Shown here one piece after another: positions 41,881 to 52,589 of a stretch of DNA of 64,000 bases. Source of the DNA: Liolophura sinensis (lineage: Eukaryota > Mollusca > Polyplacophora > Chitonida > Chitonidae); the NCBI RefSeq assembly GCF_032854445.1, contig NC_088296.1:6191435-6255434 (forward strand). Reading direction: 5' to 3'. A program made the translations under genes and the position numbers. Below the pieces are notes generated by a model. It saw only the letters and a list, made by a program, of their open reading frames with translations, did not search any database and had not been told where the DNA came from. Within the stretch, counting starts at the first letter, position 1. Each line of letters opens with the position of its first letter.

Positions 41881-42165
41881 AAATATAATTAAAACCAGAG
41901 CAGCAACGTCAGTGTGACAGCTGGCAAATGGTCACACGTAACCGATGAAATAAGGCCTCTTGTCGATTTACGTCATTCAGGGTCTTATTCTAACTATTCA
42001 CGTAAAAGCCTAACTAGTAGCAGTTTACACGCCGACTAGCACCAAGCTTAAGCAGAATTAAGTTACAAAAAATGCTGTGATGTTAAATGCAATTTATTGA
42101 ACCTCCCAGGTCTAGAATTACTAAAAATGCTGTTTTCTCATCACATTTATAAACATACAATCACA
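41881..42165 (-). repeat. Family D copy, nearly full, minus strand
   Basis: Reads in reverse through D: AAACCAGAGCAGCAACGTC, TGTGACAGCTGGCAAATGG, TCACACGTAACCGATGAAAT, TTGTCGATTTACGTC, then GGTCTAGAATTACTAAAAAT. It starts right beside the inverted repeat. Confidence 0.85.
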
Positions 42166-42359
42166 TTAACATAACCTATGATTTTGCCGTGGATTTCAGA
42201 ATCCGAATACGGAGCCTAACCAGACTTTCTCCAGTGCTCATGATACATGATACATCATGGTATGACTAGTGTTCTTCTCCGGAGATTAGGTCCAAACAAG
42301 AGTTTGCGAAATTTTCGTTCATTTCTCAGGCTGACATTACTGTCCGTGACATATTTTAC

Positions 42360-42600
42360 GTAGGTGGTTCCTAAGAGACGCGGAACAAAGTCTCTGTTTC
42401 AGAATCATGACGTCAAATACAACATTCGTATGTCACCTGTAAACCATGAAAAGTCGTCCCATGTGGACAAAGACCCATTTTCAGAACAATCACAACACGA
42501 GTTTCCCATAGAATATGTAAGAAATAATCAAGTTAATAGTATAAATGCTGATAGCTTGCGATTTAGAAGCAGTCTTCAGCTATGCTGGGAATACGAATAA
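42360..42600 (+). repeat. Possible diverged repeat related to 43030-43250
   Basis: GCGGAACAAAGTCTCTGTTT, CACCTGTAAACCATGAAAAG and GAATATGTAAGAAATAATCA have counterparts in the same order at 43035-43200. The open frame here (78 residues) is therefore doubtful. Confidence 0.55.
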
Positions 42601-42604
42601 GACC

Positions 42605-42715
42605 TATAGCCTAGAGAAAAACCAGAGCAAGGATGAAAGTGTGATAGTTTGGCAAAAAGACACAACAACCAACGAATCACGGCCTCCTGTCAGTTTGCCT
42701 CATATATGGCTTTAT
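42605..42715 (-). repeat. Family D fragment, minus strand
   Basis: AAAACCAGAGCAAGGATG, AAAGTGTGATAGTTTGGCA and ACGGCCTCCTGTCAGTTTG match D in reverse. It ends just before the MITE-like element. Confidence 0.7.
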
Positions 42716-42725
42716 TGTGATATTA

Positions 42726-42979
42726 CACTCAAAATATTCATCTGTTAATTTTGACAGAAAGTCTGTTGTCTGAGTGATGCTAGACTGTATTCTGTTATTA
42801 TAACGCAATACTCTCTTACAATCAACATAATATTCTGTGAATTTAATAGAATCATTATGTTGCATTAAAAGAATATGTGTTATATTTAACTCAATAATCT
42901 GTTACAATAGCAGAACACATTCTAATATCGCTAAGGCAACAGATTTCCTGTTATAATTAACAGATTTTTTCTTTGAGTG
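42726..42979. mobile_element. MITE-like element, 254 bp
   Basis: The left end CACTCAAAATATTCATCTGT (then TAATTTTGACAGAAAGTCTG) and the right end in reverse CACTCAAAGAAAAAATCTGT (then TAATTATAACAGGAAATCTG) match over about 45 bp. TA at 42724-42725 and 42980-42981 fits a TA duplication. The inside is made of short CTGTTA/TAACAG repeats; no coding capacity. Confidence 0.8.
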
Positions 42980-43029
42980 TATCGTTCATTTCGCACGCTG
43001 GTAAGATAAATATGTGACTCTTGTTAAAT

Positions 43030-43250
43030 TGGGTGCTTCGTACATGGCGCGGATCAAACTCACTGTTTCATAATCTGAGCGTTAAACCCGACATTAGTAA
43101 ATGTGTACCACTTGTAAACCGATGCCTACAATCGCAAGATCCACGTCCAAGACTTCTTATAACACCAGTCCCCAAAGGAATATGTACGAAATAATCACGT
43201 TAACCGTAACAAGCCAGAGAGAAGCAGTCATTAGTTTTGAACAATGCAAT
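43030..43250 (+). repeat. Family E-related repeat
   Basis: ACAATCGCAAGATCCACGTC, ATAACACCAGTCCCCAAAGG and AGAGAGAAGCAGTCATTAGT follow the order of family E with divergence. Confidence 0.55.
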
Positions 43251-43604
43251 TAAGGTATTCGATTTTCTAAGCAGGACATCTAAATCAAATTTAAAACTCG
43301 TGTCCTTAAATGATTTTCTGGTTGAAAATAAATATAGGTATCTCACAACGCACATATTGTACAAACTCATCTTTTACCATTACTAACGTCAAGAGGGAAG
43401 ACGATTGATGAGCCTTCGGCGATGTACATGTACTATGTTAGACAAACTCTCTTAGACATCAATGCTTTCTTATGCGTGTTCAAACCCGGTTGTTTTAAAA
43501 GCAATGTTAAATTCGAAGTAGAATGAAAATACATTTATCCCGAAGATGTATTCTTAGAAATCGTAACTTTAAATAGTAAATACAAACAATGTATAGACTT
43601 ATAG
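43251..43604. other. No recognisable feature
   Basis: AT-rich; nothing supported. Confidence 0.4.
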
Positions 43605-43658
43605 TGTAAAAGAGAGTAAAACCACAGAAGAGACGACAGTGTGTTATTTTATCCCAAA
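43605..43658 (-). repeat. Family D end fragment
   Basis: AGAGAGTAAAACCACAGAAG and AGACGACAGTGTG match the end of D in reverse; about 45 bp remain. Confidence 0.6.
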
Positions 43659-43900
43659 AGATGTTAGTTGTGATTTAGCAACACGTTTGGAGAGTTCTAA
43701 GTAAAGTAAAGATTTTTGTTTCTCCCAAATGTGTTTTCACAAACACAACCAAAATTTTAAAATAACCACCGACTTTCAGCTTGTATTCGAGTTTGTCTGT
43801 AACCAGGCCATTATCATGCATGATCACAATGGTGGCTAAATTAAGCAGAGACATTTCTTGCTTGTGGGAGTCGGAGATTGATTGGACAAAACCCTTAAAA

Positions 43901-44285
43901 CCCTTAACACGGGTGAGTGAGTGCTTGAGGTTTAACGTCGTACTCAACAATTTTTCAGTCATATGACGACGAAGGAATCATTAGGGTGCATGTACGTGTA
44001 ATGTGCCTCCTTGTAGCAGGACGGATTTCCACCGCTCTTTTATTTAGTGCTGCTTCACTGAGACGACTTACCGAAGGCAAGTAAGCCGCCCCGCCCGAGC
44101 CATTATACTGATACGGGTCAACCAGTCGTTGCACTATCCCCTTCATGCTGAACGTCAAGCGAGGAAGTTACAACTTCCTCTTTTAAAGTCTTAGGTGTGA
44201 CTCGATCAAGGATTGATCCTGGATCTACCGGTCCCGAAGCGGACGCTCTACCGACTGTGCTATCCGGGCCGGTCCCTTAACACGG
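43901..44285 (-). mobile_element. SINE-B, full length with 12-bp TSD
   Basis: The element (43913-44273) lies between perfect CCCTTAACACGG duplications at 43901-43912 and 44274-44285. On the minus strand it starts with a tRNA-like head (GGCCCGGATAGCACAGTCGG, TAGAGCGTCCGC) with a good A-box. It continues through CTTTAAAAGAGGAAGTTG and GTGCAACGACTGGTTGACCC to GTTGAGTACGACGTTAAACC and ends in a CACTCAC stretch rather than an A-tail. It defines the SINE-B family here. Confidence 0.95.
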
Positions 44286-45864
44286 ACGTCCATTATTCTT
44301 TTCGGAAGTCGCCCTGAAACCATTACTTCTAGAGATTCTTGTTCCCATGTAGATGTATCGTTTTCTGTGCAATCAATCTAGACGTGACAACCAATAATTG
44401 ACCAAGACCTGTCTCTGGCCTGAGAAACACTGACAGTTCCTCCAAGGGACAGTGGTATACTTTATAGGCTGGTTTCCAACCACAGTCTGAAAAAAACTGA
44501 CAGTCTAGGATATGGCCAAGCCCTATACTGTCTCGAAACCATTACTGTCTCTGTGGGCATTTTAAAATCTGTTCAACGGAAAATACATAAGACTATATTA
44601 AAAACAGTGTATTTGATTGGCGTAGAAGGCGTTGACAAATGGTGCGAACATGATTACGCCTATTACTTTGAAAGATCTATGTATATAGCATACTGGGCAG
44701 TTCATTGGATTCCTACAAGAATGTCGTACCTGTATCTGAAAGGTACAACTCTTTTTATTCTATTATACCCGTTTTCCAGTGACCATCTGCCTTACAGACA
44801 TTTTCTTGGCATGTGTACCTGTTATACATAAAAGTAAATCCGATATTCAATCTCGAATCGAGTAACGAATAAGAATTTAACATTGGCAAGATGTACTGAC
44901 CTTGGCGTTCAGCTTTAAGAGGGATAGGCCAAGTACTGGTCAGCCCGGTTTCAGTATAATGTGACGTGGTGTCGCGTCTGGTGTATTTAGCATAGTGTTC
45001 CATTGAGGCAGCTCTACAAATATGGCGTGGTGTAAGGAGATGTCGTCGTGATTTAACCGGAAGGGTGTTGAAAGCGAGGTTAAACTCCAATCAAACAAAG
45101 AAACCAAATACTAAGTTTGCCTGAAAAATGATACAGTACATTAAAATAATTTGATATGCCTAACTTTAGGTAAGTTTTGGGGGCTGACATTTTCTGCACC
45201 ATCGCTTTCCATAGGTATACAGTGTGACACATCATTAAATTAACTATCTCGAACTTTAACGGATGCTAAGTATACGGTGGGAATAAAATGGCTCCCAGTA
45301 ACAGCAGGGCTAACATAGAAATCAAAGACAGCGGAGGCAATCTTACTCTAGGGCGCTATAGTTGATGAATGTGGCCCTGAGCTGAATGGGCTATCTGGAT
45401 GCCAGAATGCGTGTCCTGGCCCGGGGGTAATTGAGGGGCACCTCCATTGACTGTACTAGCCGGAAGGTTCATTCACAGTGATCGATTGGTGCTAAAAATA
45501 GGCCCTGCTAACATGTTTAGGGGTTATAAAATTAGCTTTCTTTGTATAATGAAGTGGTTTTTCTCTGCCCAGTTGAAGTGATCATCAGCCTGACACACCA
45601 CCACGATCGGATCGAGGCGAGAGGAGATTCCTGTACTGTGGTGTAAAGACAATTAAACTCATCGATCCCTTCTGAAAATAGATGATGATGTTATTTTGAT
45701 CCTGTCCTTGGTCAAGGACAAATCCATTCGGCCTAGCACCTCTGTTGACTCCGTCGAATATCGATATTAATATTTAGTTTCCAAATTGACAAATGTGTCA
45801 CTGGTAGGTACCCAAGTTTCAAAGTTTTAGCAATTCAAGACACTAGGTTTACTTTATGTGTAAA
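44286..45864. other. No supported gene
   Basis: The frame at 44553-44831 (92 residues) and the minus frame at 44755-45090 have no recognisable domain or splice context. A 25-codon frame from ATG 45290 is too short to judge. Confidence 0.35.
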
Positions 45865-46062
45865 TATTGTTGAGGCCATTGTGGCAGTGAGATAGCAATT
45901 AACATCTCCGCATTTTTTTTACCTAATTCTGCTTAAGTCATGTTGTAGGGGCATTTTACAGAAGGCCTGTTCCCTTTGCATTGTTTTAATGTTATTGCAT
46001 ATTAAAGGTGATGGTAATACAGCATTTTGAGCATTTCTAGACCAGTGACGTCTAGGAAATTG
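45865..46062 (+). repeat. Family D parts, rearranged
   Basis: TTACCTAATTCTGCTTAAGT precedes TGCATTGTTTTAATG, AATACAGCATTTTGAGCATT and TCTAGACCAGTGACGTCTAG, the reverse of the usual D order, as if two D copies were joined head to tail and trimmed. Confidence 0.75.
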
Positions 46063-46079
46063 CAATTAAAATCACGAAG

Positions 46080-46155
46080 CTGAATGACGGGATCATACAA
46101 AGAGAAGCAGTGAACAGTTTTCAGTGATGTTGGAAGCGCGCCAGGGAATGGGATA
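46080..46155 (+). repeat. Family E fragment
   Basis: GGATCATACAAAGAGAAGCA, GTGAACAGTTTTCAGTGATG and TTGGAAGCGCGCC match the end of family E. Confidence 0.7.
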
Positions 46156-46480
46156 GTTTGGTGAGTGAATGAAATCAGTATTCAAATCATGCACATTGCT
46201 AATATGTAAGTTGATGTGTAAGTATGTAAGTCGATAATGAAAATAAGTATCTTTGTTGGATTTTGATTGCAACTGTTCATATATCCATTGAAGCGTACGC
46301 AGTGCCAGCGGAAAGCAAGCGAACTCGAAGAACTGGAGTTATGACGACTTCAGCACTCCTACCGGGGCTGCGGTCCGTTCATTGTCATCAAGACCCCATA
46401 AGGACAGAACACTGGTGGTGAGAGAATCGGTAGATTTATAGGAAGCCAGAATGCTCTGGTGATACGTCTGACCACTCCTC
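46156..46480. other. No recognisable feature
   Basis: Slightly GC-richer at 46290-46420, but no motif or splice context that supports an exon. Confidence 0.35.
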
Positions 46481-46484
46481 AATT

Positions 46485-46815
46485 ATTAGTATCACACTGT
46501 CGTCGCTGTTCTGGTTTTACTCTCTGTGCTGTACTTCTATCACATTGTCGTCACTGTTCTGGTTTTACTCTCTGTGCTGTACGTCTATCACACTGTCGTC
46601 ACTGTTCTGGTTTTACTCTCTGTGCTGTACGTCTATCACATTGTCGTCACTGTTCTGGTTTTACTCTCTGTGTTGTACGTCTATCACACTGTCGTCACTG
46701 TTCTGGTTTTACTCTCTGTGCTGTACGTCTATCACACTGTCGTCACTGTTCTGGTTTTACTCTCTATGCTGTACTTCTATCACACTGTCGTCGCTGTTCT
46801 GGTTTTAGTCTCTAT
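46485..46815 (+). repeat. 48-bp array grown from family D
   Basis: Seven units of TATCACACTGTCGTCACTGT + TCTGGTTTTACTCTCTGTGC + TGTACGTC. The unit is the 3' part of D (CTGTCACACTGTCGTCGCTG, CTCTGGTTTTACTCTCTATG). With 48 bp (16 codons) all three forward frames stay open (133, 127 and 87 residues); artefacts. Confidence 0.95.
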
Positions 46816-47575
46816 ACTCTCTATGTCTTTTATGTCGAATACCCCTTGTCCCAGAAATGAACTGAGCTTATATGCCTTCATGTGTCTAGACATCTTGCGA
46901 TTTTGTTAATTACACTTCATTCTCCAATTAGCCTAAAAAATTAAGAAATGTGCCTTAATATAGCCTACTTTGGTCAATGGTGTACTTGATATTTTGTCTT
47001 AGCTCAACACTCCTGTCGTCTGTCGGGCTTTCATTACCCTTCAGAATCCTAGCTCACTGACTCCGTGCTGGTCTTTTAAACCCCAGCCCTTCATGCGCTC
47101 TGTCCTACGTATTCTCCGGTGTGCCGTTACTTCTCAATGAAATCTCCGGCCTGACAAACTTGGCTCGAGTCTTCGGCTAATGGAATGAAACTTTCATTGA
47201 CCTCTCTGATCAGAACCCGGTGCCAGATTATCGATCTCATCCCAGAAATGCCAACGGCTTTCGATTTGGTTACCGCTTTTTAGGTCTCCGTTGGGCAATT
47301 TACATCACATTCAGGCCACTGCCGGCGGCGGAAATCGATTCTCCTTTTGACGTCAAAGCTAACTTCTTTAATAAACAACGAAGCCTGATGTTTATCAAAG
47401 CACCCGGATCAATATCCTTAATGTTGAGGTTTGGAAGAGTCTCTGAAACCTACCTCGATCAGCAGCCTTTCCCCGCCATCCGCTCAAATCCCATCAGAAC
47501 CTTTCGTTCCGGTAATCATTCCTGCTTCATTTCGATGATTACGATCATTTTGGCGGTCGGTCCGTGAGGATATCT
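46816..47575. other. GC-richer unique segment
   Basis: Composition from about 46980 to 47575 is richer in C and G than its surroundings. The 115-residue plus frame (47220-47567) has no recognisable domain and no clear signal. It contains the palindrome TTGACGTCAA near 47348. A conserved regulatory element or an unrecognised exon are possible. Confidence 0.3.
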
Positions 47576-47602
47576 CACTCTGTCTCTCTGTCTCTCTCTC
47601 TA
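47576..47602. repeat. (TCTG/TCTC)n microsatellite
   Basis: CTCTGTCTCTCTGTCTCTCT, a short CT-rich run. Confidence 0.85.
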
Positions 47603-49375
47603 CACAACGTCAACTAATTCTACCTAATGATTTACAATTCTCTGCTAAGCACATGTAATCGAAGACAAGATACTTGTTTTTAATCAACATTTTCCTGTCC
47701 ATGTACCGACCCTGGCTGGTGCTTTATTGACGTCTTCACTTGCTTTTAGCCTGCTGAAGCTTGTCACAGGTGCCACTACGTAGATATTATCAGTGTTGTC
47801 CTGGTGACAGACTTTGCCAATGTTGTCGTGTTTTTCCCGTTCAGTGAAAGAAGAGGGGGCTTGCTTCAACCCCAACACTCTACGCAATCAAAAAGCGACA
47901 TTCAGTTTCAAACTGGGCTTTAACTATCTAAAATTCAGTGTTTTGTGTAGTGAAACAAATGGGTTTTTCTTTTTTTTCATTGAATTTTAGGGTATGGATA
48001 GATCGACTTTTTTCATGTAAAAGCCCCATTTGAAATTTTAGTTGCTTTCGTGTCTTGAGGGATGAGACTTTAGCGCATTACCATGCAGTAAGCATTAACT
48101 GAAGATCCAATTCCCTAACTGTCAAGGTAATAATAGTGGGATATTAGGCCTATATGTGTTTTGAATGCGAGTGATCGGAGTGCTTGCGCATTAAAATAAA
48201 AAGCACTTTGTTGATGTATAAACTATAGTGTGGTCCTCATGATATATATGCAAATGTGCACTTAACAAAAATATAAACGCAAGAAGCAATTTTGTATTAT
48301 TTTCTCTCAGTATGAGGTAACGGTTAACTCAACAATGAAGGTAAGTATTCATGATCGTTTGTGGCTCGCTTTCCACCGGCTATGACAGAATGAAAACAGA
48401 GTTTAGTAATGAGAGTTCACACCACTCAGTGCCGAGTATGTCCACCCTTAGCATAATGAAGATCCTGAACTCTGATTACCGACCATTCTGACCACTCAAG
48501 ATGCCATAGCCTCTAGACTATTGCCCTAAAATGGTGGAATGTGGTGGAAATAGAAGCCTGGAATACGCACGTATACAATGTAATTAATTACCTGCTATGC
48601 GAACCTGCTTTCAAATCAGAAACTGCGTGACTCCAACTCAAGTGGTGCGAGATGATCTTTGTACAACTGTTCAAATAATTAACATAGCAGTTAACATCAG
48701 ATCAATGCACATTATTCCGGTTATGTTGCCCCAGTTAAGTTGAAATTTCGAAGCCAAACGCCAGAGATTCTGGATGATCCTGTCATATGATCTATTCACA
48801 AGTAAATAATTTCCAGGATAAATATTTTGCACTTATATCACTTTTTACAGAATTTGTTTTCAGCAGCATAGCCATTTTGTTTAATTACTATAGAAATCTA
48901 TTTACCGTGATATGGTGTAAAAAAAAGAAATGAATATATACCACAACATTTGCCTGGAGTGCTTTTAGCGTCATAAAAACTCGGTTACATCAACGGTTTT
49001 TGTTTGCCTTGCGGATTACAGCTGCTTCCCACTTAACTGGATATATGTATGTATATTAAGAATTCCTCCTCGGAAAGACAGGCCCATCACAACCGATTAA
49101 TTCCCAACATGTACGCAGCACTGTCTTAAATGACAGCTGTGGGAATTAGAAGATTTTTTTATGGTTGTAAATACGCCTACAGGTACTTCGATGTTTCAAC
49201 AAGTTTCTGATGGCGGTTCCCTGATGCCCGGCTCTTTAACACTGAGTGATTTATGCGTGTGTCAAATTAACATGTATACATGATGATTGCTGGAGATTTC
49301 TAGCATAGCATCGCGTGCTGATATCGTCACTGCTAAATAAAATGTGGCCCAGATCTGAGAGGATACAGAAAAGAG
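47603..49375. other. No supported gene
   Basis: No repeat recognised. The minus frame at 47684-47887 is unsupported. Confidence 0.4.
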
Positions 49376-49379
49376 AGAC

Positions 49380-50790
49380 GTTGAAGAAAGTTTTATATTT
49401 GATCTGTGGAACAAATTACATCGATCTCACGGGAGATTCGTATTCTCGCTAGACATCTTTTGGGGCTGGGGGCGTTTAGTTCAAAATCAGTCAATGTCAT
49501 CGAGGAAGCTGGGGTTTTTTTTCATTGTAACTCCTTTACCTTATTAACGAACTGTTTACGGATGGCAGTTCGAGGAAATTGATAACTTTTTAATGTCGTG
49601 CGTCTACGGTGATAGATCTCCCGAAAAAATTATCAGCAATTCGTGCATGTGTTTTTGGTCAAAAAAACAAACAAACAAACGAAAAAAAACGTCTGCGCTC
49701 TGTCCCTGAGTATGATATTCAACAATCTCCGTATAAATAAAAATGATCAATGATTGGTGCTTAAGTTTATGTGCATAAGTATTTATTTATTTGTTTGACT
49801 TGAATTATACACCGTACTAAATAATATTTCACTTACACGACGGCAACCAAAATTATGGTAAGATTTTATGGTAAGACAAAATCGGGCAGAGCCCTGAGGA
49901 AGCCCACGGCAATTCACGGGTCACTGGTATGAGCTGGACTTGAACTCCTTTAGATTTTAGTTGTGTGCAATAAATTTACTATTTTCATTAGCCCTATTGA
50001 ATTCGGGGACTCGCGAACGTTTCCAAAACGGTCAAACAGTTTTCCTCATGTAGATCATCGTGGTACTGTCTATGTGACTCTAGATCTCACTTAAAATCAT
50101 TTTCACGTCCAGATAATTTGACTGTTCAACCCTTCTGTGCTATCCCCGTTGGCTTTAGACTTCATCCGGGCACTGATCTTCTCATACAAACCTACATTTG
50201 CTTATAGGTTGACACCATGTTCTGCGTATCCTGTTTCAAGTATCAGCAGGACTAAAGGTGGCGTATTTCTTAACTTTTGACTTTACTTGTGAACCCAGTG
50301 ACCTTGGCGTTGTTCTGGATGCCTGTAACACACTTTGCCAGTGGTAGACGTCATCACTGTCAACTTATTTTCAACACCGCCTACTTAAGGCAGTGTCTAT
50401 TTCAAGCCGAACTCTTAGCAGTTCCTTGCAAAGTCACACTTGACTGAGTCCTTAATATTTAGCTGCTTCTTGTTATTGAACAGGACTTCGTGATCGTAAA
50501 GTTATAAGTGTGATGTCGATATTTCGTGCTCACGCAGTGTACGTGTGCATTTGACATGTCTTACGTTACACGGTTAGGCTTGGCTATACCTGGACGCTCG
50601 ATGTGTTATTTTAACCATTTCTCAAGGTGACATAGGTCGGGTGTTTTCATTGACACCAGCACTAACAGGCATCAATAGGTTCCTTACGAAATACATGCAG
50701 AACACTTGCTGTTGTTCCTATGCATCTTTCCAGTCGTTTTCACTATTTTAAGTAATATGCCATGTTTATGCGCAAAGGCATTGCAGCCGC
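49380..50790 (+). repeat. Family G repeat, copy 1
   Basis: Landmarks: GGGAGATTCGTATTCTCGC, GAACTGTTTACGGATGGCAG, ATTGATAACTTTTTAATGTC (near 49400-49610), then TATTTCAAGCCGAACTCTTA, GGCTTGGCTATACCTGGACG, CTCAAGGTGACATAGGTCGG and CTTTCCAGTCGTTTTCACTA (50390-50760). The same landmarks recur at 52590-53870 (plus) and 57850-58500 (minus). No coding frame survives; possibly a decayed or non-autonomous transposon. Confidence 0.7.
49778..49968 (-). mobile_element. SINE-A copy, diverged, inside family G
   Basis: (ATTT)n, then TACACCGTACTAAATAAT, CGACGGCAACCAAAATTATG, a duplicated GTAAGATTTTATG, GGGCAGAGCCCTGAGGAAG and CTGGACTTGAACTCC. Old copy with the head lost. Confidence 0.75.
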
Positions 50791-50803
50791 TGTTATAGAG
50801 AGG

Positions 50804-50962
50804 AGCCTCCGCGGCCGAGGTAGTTAGCGAAGTCCAGCTCTCAGGTCGTACTTGGGAAGGTCTGCCAGCAGCCTGAGGTTTCCTCTCACCATAATGCTGG
50901 CGGCCGTTGTATAAGTGAAATATTCCTGAATACGGCTTTAAACCTCCATAAAATAAATTGAT
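50804..50962 (+). mobile_element. SINE-A with internal deletion
   Basis: It has a head start (GCCTCCGCGGCCGAGGTAGT), then jumps to the link (GGGAAGGTCTGCCAGCAGCC) and the central/tail part (ACCATAATGCTGG, GAATACGGCTTTAAACC). The B-box region is deleted. Confidence 0.85.
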
Positions 50963-51064
50963 ATTTTGTTAAAGAAAAAATACTGGAAAAGTGTCACGGT
51001 CCTTAATGGAATTCTCCAACCTGATCAGTGATTGCTAATCTGTTATGTTTAGGAAAAACGTAAT

Positions 51065-51170
51065 TTTCGATTTATGTTTTAGGTTGATGGGTGGCGGAAA
51101 CTGAAGTGCCAGATGTAAACCACCGACCTTTGGTAACTAACTAACCAGTTCCCTAACCACATGTACCTGG
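51065..51170. repeat. Family C fragment
   Basis: GGGTGGCGGAAACTGAAG, ATGTAAACCACCGACCTTTG and TAACCAGTTCCC match family C. Confidence 0.6.
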
Positions 51171-51574
51171 CCAATACCAAAAAAAAAACATTTTAGTTAT
51201 AACTAATATAACTTTTCCAGATAATTTCCAGCACTACAATTTAAAAGCAGTGAAAGCAATGTTCTGATGTGACATATTACGACAGCAGAAGTATCTGTTT
51301 TTTGGTTCTATCGGAGTAGGTGTTTTTCGGTGGCTTTAGAGATGACGTCACTAATCCTGTTGCATTGCGTTTGCAGACTCTCATAGAGGATTTCTGAGAA
51401 AGCGGGGTCTCGGCGCCATGGTAACACACTTGCCGTAAACGTAACCCAGGCCAATCCTGTGGTGTATCAATTCGGCATTTAGAATTGAACTTCAGCATAA
51501 ATATCGTGACAACTCTGAGTATAAAAGGAAATCTTAATCTATATATCGATACACCATTATCTTTATACAGATGA

Positions 51575-52140
51575 CTGCATCTGACAGAAACCGCTTGCAG
51601 CCATGGCTTTGCTAATGCCAAGTTGCCTGTTTTTACACAACACATTCGATCCTCTTGGCGTAATCCCCTTGGCGTAATCCCCTTGGCGTAATCCCCTTGA
51701 CGTAATCCCCTTTCCTTAATAATTATGATAAGGGCCATTCACTTTCCTGCCTAACGGGTTTGTGACGTAACTATAGTGGGTTTGGATGACACCCCCGTAC
51801 ACCCTTGCCATTCATCACTGGATTGTTCCGCTATGTAAGCTAGTACCCAAAGATAAAATTACCTAGCAGTAAATAGTGGAGTGTATTTTGCAATCATGTC
51901 ACAAAGTCTGGAATGTTACGTTCGAATAGTTCCATCCCGTAACACAAATCTTGACAAAGGATGAAGATCTCCAGCTTTTCGTTTATTTTATTCATTATTT
52001 AATTTTTTGTCGCGTCTCTTCTCAGAAGGAACAGTTTGGGTTCTTAATAGCATTATCTGCTTTCTTCCCCGACAATGTGTGTTCGCCGTCATCATTCACT
52101 GCGAAAATAGATTTCGTGAATTGTATCCCGAAAGGGTGAC
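51575..52140 (+). repeat. Family H repeat, copy 1, with 15-bp array
   Basis: Landmarks: GCAGCCATGGCTTTGCTAAT, TTTTTACACAACACATTCGA, TAACGGGTTTGTGACGTAAC, TTATCTGCTTTCTTCCCCG and TTCACTGCGAAAATAGATTT. At 51654-51714 the segment CTTGGCGTAATCCCC is tandemly repeated four times; copies 2 and 3 (55970-56710 and 62060-62715) have it once. The 153-residue minus frame (51277-51738) is not supported. Confidence 0.75.
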
Positions 52141-52227
52141 CTTTTGGGTTTAATTTGTCACTGTGTAAGACCCAGAAGCCTCTCGCCAATGCGGTCATGT
52201 CTGTTCATGTAAATGTTTAAACAGTGA

Positions 52228-52321
52228 TTTATTTTGTTATTTATTTGATTGGTGTTTAACGCCGTACTCATGAATATTTCACTTATACGACGGCGTCCAG
52301 AATTATGGTCAGGGGAAACCA
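52228..52321 (-). mobile_element. SINE-A tail fragment within D inverted repeat
   Basis: TTATTTATTTGATTGGTGTT, AACGCCGTACTCATGAATAT and GGCGTCCAGAATTATGGTCA. It lies at the centre of a short inverted repeat of D sequence (52195-52229 against 52320-52352). Confidence 0.85.
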
Positions 52322-52500
52322 ATCACTGTTTAAGCATTTTCATGAACAGATAGACCTCAACTGAAATAAATTAACAAGAGGCCGTATTTCACTGGTTACG
52401 TGTGATTATTTGTCAGATATCACACTGTGCTCGCTGCTATGCTTTTACTTTCTATGCTGTGTGTCTTTAATTATATTCTCTTATAAACTATACATTTTTT
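52321..52500 (+). repeat. Family D copy
   Basis: AATCACTGTTTAAGCATTTT, ATGAACAGATAGACC, TTAACAAGAGGCCGTATTTC, GGTTACGTGTGATTATTTGT, TATCACACTGTGCTCGCTGC and GCTTTTACTTTCTATGCTGT. Confidence 0.85.
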
Positions 52501-52589
52501 ATTGTACTGTGTGAGTATATTCTACAGGTAGATTGCAGATCATCCATAAAGTCATTAATAAAGCCAACCTTGCAGACACACATTTACGT

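Noticed and set aside
44553-44831. 92-residue plus-strand frame
   Set aside because: Protein-like in places but with no recognised domain, no acceptor or promoter that I can point to, and stops soon on either side.
45290-45367. 25-codon frame MAPSNSRANIEIKDSGG...
   Set aside because: Good ATG context (AAAATGG), but too short and without any signal peptide, splice or family evidence.
46459-46909. Three overlapping plus-strand open frames of 87-133 residues
   Set aside because: 48-bp tandem array derived from repeat D; all three frames being open shows they are artefacts.
47220-47567. 115-residue frame in GC-richer sequence
   Set aside because: No recognisable domain, signal peptide or splice sites; kept only as a composition note.
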